From assembly GCA_002328625.1 (NCBI GenBank), contig DCVC01000075.1, positions 1 through 12,302 on the forward strand: a stretch of DNA of 12,302 nucleotides, read 5' to 3'. A program made the translations under genes and the position numbers. This document shows, piece after piece, positions 7,433-12,302 of the stretch (positions are counted from its first letter, which is position 1; each line of letters begins with the position of its first letter). Source of the stretch: Bacteroidales bacterium UBA2198. Its GTDB lineage: Bacteria; Bacteroidota; Bacteroidia; Bacteroidales; VadinHA17. The notes beneath the pieces were generated by a model. The model made no database searches. It saw nothing but the letters and a program-made list of their open reading frames with translations, and had not been told where the DNA came from.

Positions 7433-7448
7433 AATAAATTAACTGACA

Positions 7449-7754
7449 ATGAATAAGATTATTGAGGGGAAAGAGAGCGCGATAAGGGATCTTTGCAAAC
7501 AATATGATGTGAAGAGTCTATATCTTTTCGGATCGGTCAGTACGGGTAAATTTAAAAAGTCAAGCGATATTGACATTCTGGTTTCCTTTAAAGACATTTC
7601 AATTGAAAGATATACTGATAATTATTTTGAGTTGCATTACAGGCTTGAAGAGCTTTTTGAAAGGGAAATAGATCTGGTAACTGTCAACTCCCTGGCAAAT
7701 CCTTATTTCATCGAAAGTATTGAAGAGACAAAAATATTACTCTATTCAGCGTGA
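7449..7754 (+). CDS. mntA: MntA-like minimal nucleotidyltransferase antitoxin
   Basis: This 101-residue MNT-fold protein matches the usual length for minimal nucleotidyltransferases. The family signature GSX10DXD is intact: G28 S29, then D40 and D42 in SSDIDILV. A third acidic residue, D75 in REIDLVTV, is placed to complete the Mg/ATP site. MntA antitoxins of the type VII HEPN/MNT systems neutralise HepT by transferring AMP from ATP to a tyrosine next to the HEPN active site, acting in the cytoplasm. Its 3' end overlaps the HEPN gene by 35 bp, implying translational coupling, with the antitoxin made first. A TATTTTTG box lies just upstream. The intact catalytic residues argue for a working enzyme. 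Confidence 0.92.
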   Translation: MNKIIEGKESAIRDLCKQYDVKSLYLFGSVSTGKFKKSSDIDILVSFKDISIERYTDNYFELHYRLEELFEREIDLVTVNSLANPYFIESIEETKILLYSA

Positions 7755-8085
7755 GGCAGGAAAATACCTGTTTGATATCAGAGAATCGATCGCATCAATA
7801 GAACAATATCTGGGCGATAAGCGCGATTTCGATGATTATCAGGCAAATAAACTGGTTCGACGGGCAGTTGAACGGGAACTTGGTATTATTGGTGAAGCAA
7901 TGAGCAAATTACTTAAGGTTGATAATTCAATAAAAATATCAAGTCCGAGAAGGATAATCGATTTGAGAAACTGGGTCATTCATGGATATGACAAAGTAGA
8001 TGATGTTATAATTTGGGGTATTATAATAAAAGACATTCCAACACTGAAAGCTGAAATAAATGAGATAATTGGTGATATTCCTTAA
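7720..8085 (+). CDS. hepT: HepT-like HEPN (DUF86) toxin ribonuclease
   Basis: This 121-residue all-helical HEPN protein carries the complete RX4HXY motif: R83-N-W-V-I-H88-G-Y90. In studied HepT proteins the Arg and His form the RNase site at the dimer interface, and the Tyr is the residue AMPylated by MntA. Upstream, KYLFDIRESIASIEQYL and the conserved ERELGIIGEAMSKL helix fit DUF86. No ATG lies in frame near the expected start: the frame is open from a TAA at 7678-7680 and the first ATG is internal (7898, EAMSK). The best start is TTG at 7720, which gives the usual family N-terminus inside the MNT gene. A weak start coupled to the antitoxin would keep toxin output low. The predicted action is RNA cleavage or growth arrest when MntA is lost; a phage-defence role is possible. 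Confidence 0.9.
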   Translation: MKRQKYYSIQREAGKYLFDIRESIASIEQYLGDKRDFDDYQANKLVRRAVERELGIIGEAMSKLLKVDNSIKISSPRRIIDLRNWVIHGYDKVDDVIIWGIIIKDIPTLKAEINEIIGDIP

Positions 8086-8093
8086 TAATTTAA

Positions 8094-8128
8094 TCCGCCT
8101 TCGCGTAAAGCTTCGGCGGACGCGAAGG
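8094..8128. repeat. REP-like palindrome B with two competing stems
   Basis: Two perfect but mutually exclusive stems overlap: TCCGCC (8094-8099) with GGCGGA (8115-8120), and CCTTCGCGT (8098-8106) with ACGCGAAGG (8120-8128). It begins 8 bp after the hepT stop codon. Its core TAAAGCT and TCGGCGGACG matches palindrome A on the other side of the cassette. No T-tract follows, so it is a dispersed repeat or mRNA-end stabiliser rather than a classical terminator. Confidence 0.55.
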
Positions 8129-8131
8129 ACG

Positions 8132-8145
8132 GGATGCAACCATCC
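8132..8145. repeat. Small perfect hairpin GGATG-CAAC-CATCC
   Basis: A 5-bp perfect stem with a CAAC tetraloop lies directly after palindrome B. It contains GATGCAACC, one base off the GTTGCAACC motif found three times elsewhere in the window. No function is assigned. Confidence 0.35.
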
Positions 8146-8422
8146 TAGCGATTCTCTATTGTCTAAACCTCTTCAACCTGATACCCTGCAATCCAATAAA
8201 TGAATCAGATAAGCTTATTAAGTAATATGCTAATTCGTGTATTCAAAGGTTTTGACTTTTTACCTTCTTCAAGATCCTGCGCAATTGGCTGTCAGACTGA
8301 TTTATTATCAGTCAAAGATTAATATGCGAAGATTAAGATCATGCCGTAGCACAACCATCCCACTCATGGAAGGAGTTTTTTATTCTGAACATAAAGGACA
8401 TTGTCAGATTAAAAAATGCATA

Positions 8423-8441
8423 TTGAATGTATAATATTCAA
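8423..8441. promoter_or_regulatory. Inverted repeat TTGAAT-N7-ATTCAA upstream of the M24 gene
   Basis: A perfect 6-bp inverted repeat around GTATAAT lies 59 bp before the M24 start codon. It could be an operator or part of the promoter, since the centre resembles TATAAT. In AT-rich DNA it may also be chance. Confidence 0.25.
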
Positions 8442-8499
8442 AGAAATCGCTAATATTGAACAGAACAGGTAAATAGTTATAAACCTAGAAGTTTAAATT

Positions 8500-9855
8500 A
8501 TGAAAATCAGAATATTGACTTTACTGTTATTCCTGATCACAGGGATTGGATCTATGAATGCTCAACTCATCTTTGATAAAGATGAATATGTTAGGCGCAG
8601 GGAAAACCTTATGGATCAGATACCCAGCGGAATAGCTGTTTTCAGAGGGGCTTCTCTTTCTGAAGGTGTGAATCAGTTTTTCCAGTACAATAACATGATG
8701 TATTTCGCTGGCCTGGAAATACCCAATATCATCCTAATAATTGATGGTGTAACCAGAAAAAGTACGCTTTTTATGACGATTACTGAGGTGGAAGCAAAAG
8801 GTGAAGGAATCTCTATGGATCTTATTAATGATCCGGGGCGTTTTACGGGGATTGAAAAGGTTCTTCCATACGACCAGTTCACACCCGTTCTGACATCGCT
8901 GGTAAAAGAATCTCGTACTATTTATATTCTCTTCAAGACAGATGAACTCATAGGAGAGGTCTCGTCTGAAAAGGCAAATAGTCTCAAAAAGTCCATGACA
9001 GAGAACGAATGGGATGGACGACTAACCCGTGAATTGCAGTTTGTGAGTAAGATTCATGAAAAATTTCCTGCGGCTATTGTAAAAGACTGCTCGGGTATTG
9101 TTTCGGATCTCAGGAAGTACAAATCAGAGGCAGAAATTGAAATAATGCGCGAAGCAGGGAGAATCGGGGTAAAAGCACACCTCGCTTTTATGAATGGTGT
9201 TGGTGTAGGTGTAAAAGAAAAATATCTGGCTTCACTTTTTCAATTCACCTGCAAAATTGAAGATGCACAGGAAATAGCATACCCTACAATTATTATGTCT
9301 GCGGAAAATATGCCGTATGGTCATTACAACAGATATAACCGTACACTTCAGGATGGTGATTTTATAATACTCGATGCTGGCCCGAGCTACAAGTATTATG
9401 TTGTTGATATTTCCACATCAATGCCTGCTAACGGTAAATTTACTCCAGAACAAAAAGAGCTTTATGAACTGGCAAACGGGATAAGAGAAGTCTGTATCAA
9501 AAACTTTAAGCCGGGACTCACCCTGGGAGAGGTTGGCAGGTATGTTAAGAAATATCTCATAGATAACGGTTATGATCCGAATGAAAAAAGATTTTCGGCA
9601 TACATAAGACTGGCTGGCTATAATCATTCTATCGGAATGGCCGTTCATGATGGAATGGGAACCTTTAAGGGAACTGATGAAGTCCTGAAAGAAGGTTTTG
9701 TTTTTGCATGCGACATTATGACTGACAATGGCCATGAGATAGGTATAAGACTGGAAGATACCATTTTAATAACAGGCGAAGGTTGTGAGGTCCTTTCTGC
9801 CGGTCTCCCGCGGACTATTAAAGAGGTGGAAAGCTTTATGAAAAAGAACAAATAA
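8500..9855 (+). CDS. Secreted M24-family (Xaa-Pro aminopeptidase P-like) peptidase with altered metal ligand
   Basis: This 451-residue protein has a Sec signal peptide (1-21, ending SMNA before QLIF), a creatinase/prolidase N-terminal domain (~25-180) and an M24 pita-bread domain (~210-445). Aminopeptidase P removes an N-terminal residue preceding proline using two metal ions held by Asp, Asp, His, Glu, Glu. Here D292 (LDAG), D303 (DISTSMP), H376 (NHSIGMAVHD) and E419 (IRLED) are present, with H383 matching the second His. The first Glu, normally in an E-P-G context, is D405 in FACDIMTD. Spacings D292-D303 (11), H376-H383 (7) and H376-D405 (29) equal those I recall for E. coli PepP, so the alignment is secure. 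The enzyme may have weaker or shifted metal binding, or may be non-catalytic. The M1 peptidase gene starts 16 bp downstream, a probable operon. Confidence 0.92.
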   Translation: MKIRILTLLLFLITGIGSMNAQLIFDKDEYVRRRENLMDQIPSGIAVFRGASLSEGVNQFFQYNNMMYFAGLEIPNIILIIDGVTRKSTLFMTITEVEAKGEGISMDLINDPGRFTGIEKVLPYDQFTPVLTSLVKESRTIYILFKTDELIGEVSSEKANSLKKSMTENEWDGRLTRELQFVSKIHEKFPAAIVKDCSGIVSDLRKYKSEAEIEIMREAGRIGVKAHLAFMNGVGVGVKEKYLASLFQFTCKIEDAQEIAYPTIIMSAENMPYGHYNRYNRTLQDGDFIILDAGPSYKYYVVDISTSMPANGKFTPEQKELYELANGIREVCIKNFKPGLTLGEVGRYVKKYLIDNGYDPNEKRFSAYIRLAGYNHSIGMAVHDGMGTFKGTDEVLKEGFVFACDIMTDNGHEIGIRLEDTILITGEGCEVLSAGLPRTIKEVESFMKKNK

Positions 9856-9871
9856 TTACAACAAAAATAAT

Positions 9872-12037
9872 ATGATTATGAAGAGTGTTTCTGTTCTGAT
9901 ATTTCTGTTCATCACACTGCAATTTAATATTGCACAAAAGGTTGATGTTTATAGCCGTCCCATTCAGGCTGAGCGCTCTCGCGATTTTGATGCAATCCAT
10001 TACAGGGTCTCCCTTAAAGTTGACCTCGATAAAAAAATCCTTTCAGGAGAAAACCAGATTACCCTGTCTCCCTTGAGAAACAACCTTGATAAATGTGTTT
10101 TGGACGCCGAGTATCTGGTTGTTGAAAATGTTGCAGGTATCGATGGTAGAAACCTTCTCTTTGAACAGAAAGAGAATCAGGTTTTTATCAGTTTCTCAAG
10201 GCAATACAATCATAAAGATACTATTATACTGACTGTTAAGTACAATCTTAGTAAACCGACACTTGGTTTACGGTTTATTGAAGAAACTGCTACAAATCCC
10301 CTGATGGTATCGTCCGACTGCTTCCCAAATAAAGCCAGGCAATGGATCCCATGCTATGACTATCCCAACGATAAGGTTACTACCGAAATGATAGTTACAG
10401 TTGATAATAGGTACAAGGTGCTATCAAATGGAAGGCTCGTGAGTATTAAAGAAAACCGTCAGCGGGGTGAAGTTACTTATCATTGGAATCAGGAACTTCC
10501 TCATTCAACCTACCTGATCAGTCTGAGCATTGCCGATTATGCTGTGATTGAAGATTCATTGGGATCACTTCCAGTTAATTACTGGGTTTACAAGGGACTT
10601 GAGGCTGATGCCAAAACCACATTCGGAAAAACTCCATATATGATTGATTTCTTTAATAAGCTCTACAATTACCCTTATCCTTGGGCAAAGTACGATCAGG
10701 TCATAACATCATATATGGGAGGAGGGGCCGAGGCAACGTCGGCGACAATAGTTGGTGAAGGGTTAGTAATGGATACAATTGCAGAAAAAGATTACTCAAG
10801 GGAAACGGTCATTGCACATGAAATAGCACATCAGTGGTGGGGCGATCTTGTTACTTTACGGAGCTGGGAGCATACCTGGCTTAATGAGAGCTTTGGTACT
10901 TATTCGGATTATTTATATACCAGATTTGATAAAGGTGAAGATGCAGGCGCTTTTGATCTTCTGGGTAAGAAAAACCAGTATCTAAATGAGGCTCATAACC
11001 GGTATATGCGGCCTATTGTTTTCAACAGGTATGATAATCCCGGCGATAATTTCGACAGTCATACCTATCCAAAAGGGGCTTGTATGTTACACCTGCTGCG
11101 ATACATCCTGGGTGACGATGCATTCTTCAGAACTCTAAGCACTTTCCTTCATCAGAATGAATTCAAGCCTGTTGATACACACGATTTCATGAAAACTGTA
11201 AAAGAAGTGACCGGAAAAAATATGGATTGGTTCTTCGAACAGTACTTCTTCAGTCCAGGTCATCCTGTATTTGAAGTAACCAAATCGTGGAACGAAACGA
11301 CAAAAAAACTTGAAATAACTGTTCTTCAATTACAGGACTCTGTTCCTGAAGTTCCTATTTATACTATTCCTGTAAATTTTGGATTTTCTTTCCCAGGCGA
11401 AAAAATTGTAAAGGAAGTCTGGCTGAAGAACAAAGTGGAGAAGTTTGAATTTGAATTTTCTGCTGAACCTCTGCTGGTACGATTTGATGAGGGTAATTAT
11501 CTGCTTAAGGAGGTTACATTCAGAAAGTCACTAGCTGAATTGGTATATCAGGCAGAATATGATGATATGATAGGACGATTGACAGCAGTTAATGAGCTCA
11601 GATCTTTCAACGGAGAGAAATCGACATTGACAGTATGGACAAAGTTGGCTACGTCAGATTCTTTCTGGGCGGTACGGCAGGCTGCGCTTGAAAACATTGA
11701 AAGATACCAGGGAGAAAAATCAAAGGATTTGTATAAAGCCCGCCTAATGGATAAGAATTCGAAAGTGAGAGTTTCGGCTATCAGAATTCTGGGCGATCAA
11801 AAGGATCCAGGACTTGTTAGGCTTTTTGAAAAAACCTTCAGGTCGGAGAATAGCTATGCGGCTCAGGCTGAATCGTTAAAATCTATAGGTAAATGCGGTG
11901 GCAAAAAACAACTATCCTTTCTTAAAGAGGCAGAAAGCGTAAAATCTTACAGGAATATCGTAAGTAAGGCAGCAGTTGACGCCAGTTCAGTGATATTAGG
12001 AAAAGAGAGAGCCGCTGTACACAACACACTGAAGTAA
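9872..12037 (+). CDS. Secreted M1-family metallo-aminopeptidase with C-terminal HEAT-like repeats
   Basis: This 721-residue protein has a Sec signal peptide (about 1-21, FNIA before QKVD) and probably acts in the periplasm, trimming N-terminal residues from peptides. The N-terminal beta domain starts near 38 (FDAIHYRVSLKVDLD). The substrate N-terminus loop, GAMEN in classical M1 enzymes, reads M282-G-G-G-A-E287. The zinc motif is complete: H316-E317-I-A-H320 and E339 (HExxHx18E, in LNESFGTYSDYL). Y399 in HTYPKGACML is the likely transition-state-stabilising Tyr. Residues ~545-715 form alternating helices typical of HEAT/ARM repeats (SFWAVRQAALENI, SKVRVSAIRILG). Domain order and length suit secreted Bacteroidota M1 enzymes. 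It starts 16 bp after the M24 gene, and a second in-frame ATG two codons on (9878) is an alternative start. All catalytic residues seen are intact. Confidence 0.95.
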   Translation: MIMKSVSVLIFLFITLQFNIAQKVDVYSRPIQAERSRDFDAIHYRVSLKVDLDKKILSGENQITLSPLRNNLDKCVLDAEYLVVENVAGIDGRNLLFEQKENQVFISFSRQYNHKDTIILTVKYNLSKPTLGLRFIEETATNPLMVSSDCFPNKARQWIPCYDYPNDKVTTEMIVTVDNRYKVLSNGRLVSIKENRQRGEVTYHWNQELPHSTYLISLSIADYAVIEDSLGSLPVNYWVYKGLEADAKTTFGKTPYMIDFFNKLYNYPYPWAKYDQVITSYMGGGAEATSATIVGEGLVMDTIAEKDYSRETVIAHEIAHQWWGDLVTLRSWEHTWLNESFGTYSDYLYTRFDKGEDAGAFDLLGKKNQYLNEAHNRYMRPIVFNRYDNPGDNFDSHTYPKGACMLHLLRYILGDDAFFRTLSTFLHQNEFKPVDTHDFMKTVKEVTGKNMDWFFEQYFFSPGHPVFEVTKSWNETTKKLEITVLQLQDSVPEVPIYTIPVNFGFSFPGEKIVKEVWLKNKVEKFEFEFSAEPLLVRFDEGNYLLKEVTFRKSLAELVYQAEYDDMIGRLTAVNELRSFNGEKSTLTVWTKLATSDSFWAVRQAALENIERYQGEKSKDLYKARLMDKNSKVRVSAIRILGDQKDPGLVRLFEKTFRSENSYAAQAESLKSIGKCGGKKQLSFLKEAESVKSYRNIVSKAAVDASSVILGKERAAVHNTLK

Positions 12038-12091
12038 ATTGACCATCTCAGTCCTGTGTTATGTGATTGTGAGAATTTTCTTTATGATAAG

Positions 12092-12120
12092 AGTTGCAAC
12101 CCTCTCCCTGGAAATTTCCA
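12092..12120. repeat. Third AGTTGCAACC copy and adjacent 12-bp palindrome
   Basis: AGTTGCAACC at 12092-12101 repeats the motif found at 7185 and 7333, again just outside a gene 3' end. TGGAAATTTCCA (12109-12120) is a perfect 12-bp palindrome following it. These lie between the M1 gene and the oppositely oriented tRNA, and may mark a protein-binding or repeat region. Confidence 0.4.
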
Positions 12121-12170
12121 TACATCTCATCCTTTGAATTAGTGAGGGTTTCAGAATGTCATAAAAAGAA

Positions 12171-12196
12171 ACAAGAGGTCGATTTCGACCTCTTGT
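12171..12196 (-). terminator. Intrinsic terminator of tRNA-Leu
   Basis: A perfect 12-bp inverted repeat (12171-12182 with 12185-12196) is followed, on the minus strand, by the U-rich tail GTTTCTTTTTAT. It begins 9 bp past the tRNA 3' end. The plus-strand side lacks a T-tract, so it serves the tRNA rather than the convergent M1 gene. Confidence 0.85.
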
Positions 12197-12205
12197 GCCT
12201 CTGGG

Positions 12206-12289
12206 TACCCGGAGCGGGACTTGAACCCGCACAGCCGTTATGGCCACAGGATTTTAAGTCCTGCGTGTCTACCATTCCACCATCCGGGC
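12206..12289 (-). tRNA. tRNA-Leu (anticodon UAA)
   Basis: The minus strand folds as a class II tRNA of 84 nt. The acceptor GCCCGGA pairs with TCCGGGT, with a G-U first pair and discriminator A. The D arm includes GGTAGACACG. The anticodon stem CAGGA/TCCTG encloses loop CTTAAAA (anticodon TAA). A long variable arm, TGGCCATAACGGCTG, and the T arm GCGGGTTCAAGTCCCGC follow. The long variable arm and A73 fit leucine. CCA is not encoded (ACCC follows). A terminator lies directly downstream. Confidence 0.95.
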
Positions 12290-12302
12290 TGTTAATTAGC
12301 TT

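Larger units (their letters stand above)
7115..7448. other. 334-bp non-coding interval rich in hairpins and short repeats
   Basis: No credible gene is present. The interval holds two copies of AGTTGCAACC (7185-7194 and 7333-7342), a near-inverse copy GGCTGCAACT at 7144-7153, a hairpin at 7231-7253, a long hairpin at 7263-7313 and a promoter-like box at 7425-7432. The tract from about 7270 to 7312 is CT/GA-biased and low in complexity, unlike either neighbouring gene. It separates the hydrolase from the toxin-antitoxin pair. Confidence 0.7.
8086..8499. other. 414-bp non-coding interval after the toxin-antitoxin pair
   Basis: No convincing gene is seen on either strand. The frame open at 8237-8434 has non-protein-like composition and no known motif. 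The interval holds the structured block at 8094-8145, an inverted repeat GACTGA-N7-TCAGTC (8295-8313) and TTGAAT-N7-ATTCAA (8423-8441), and presumably the promoter of the M24 peptidase gene, for which no exact TAnnTTTG box was found. Confidence 0.6.

Noticed and set aside
8237..8434. 65-codon plus-strand open frame in the gap before the M24 gene
   Set aside because: Composition is not protein-like, no motif or signal peptide is seen, and no promoter-like box precedes it. Treated as non-coding.
12059..12247. 62-codon minus-strand open frame at the right end
   Set aside because: It runs through tRNA-Leu(UAA) and its terminator; the apparent peptide is a translation of the tRNA gene.
12206..12302. 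tRNA gene as integration (att) site of a genomic island
   Set aside because: No direct repeat of the tRNA 3' end and no integrase were seen in the window.

Overview
The window looks like a chromosomal segment of a Bacteroidota (Bacteroidia-type) bacterium. Support: promoter-like TAnnTTTG boxes just upstream of several genes, start codons without clear Shine-Dalgarno sequences, exported proteins of Bacteroidota style (Tat-type RR leaders, short Sec signal peptides ending in A-Q), a seven-helix membrane AraC regulator, and moderate, AT-leaning base composition. The assignment is inference from gene content, not from a marker gene.

Layout. (1) 1-2682, plus strand: the 3' part of a large protein with a C-terminal CBM6/35-like carbohydrate-binding module, a possible decayed 5' gene end, then a Tat-exported Gfo/Idh/MocA oxidoreductase. 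(2) 2812-4341, minus strand: an exported DUF362 protein. (3) 4526-7114, plus strand: a membrane-anchored AraC-type regulator divergent from the DUF362 gene, then a secreted alpha/beta hydrolase with an intact Ser-Asp-His triad. Regions 1-3 resemble a polysaccharide or sugar-derivative utilisation neighbourhood, but no SusC/SusD pair, sulfatase or recognisable GH catalytic core lies in the window. (4) 7115-8499: an accessory island with an MNT/HEPN (MntA/HepT, type VII) toxin-antitoxin pair, bracketed by hairpin-rich non-coding DNA. The two flanks carry related palindromes. (5) 8500-12037: two exported aminopeptidase-family genes in one likely operon, an M24 (aminopeptidase P-like) protein with an unusual metal-ligand set and an M1 metallo-aminopeptidase with a HEAT-like tail. 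(6) 12171-12289, minus strand: tRNA-Leu(UAA) with a strong intrinsic terminator.

How the genes may work together (inference). The CBM protein, oxidoreductase, DUF362 protein and hydrolase would act outside the cytoplasm on carbohydrate or ester substrates, with the membrane AraC protein as a candidate local sensor-regulator. The two peptidases would trim peptides from the N-terminus, and the M24-type enzyme would handle Xaa-Pro bonds if it is active. MntA/HepT is self-contained.

The least explained DNA is the intergenic material around the toxin-antitoxin pair: a long A/T-bottomed hairpin with two possible 5' partners, flanked by 10-bp direct repeats of AGTTGCAACC, and a palindrome family shared by both sides of the cassette. 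No complete new defence or mobile system could be demonstrated.
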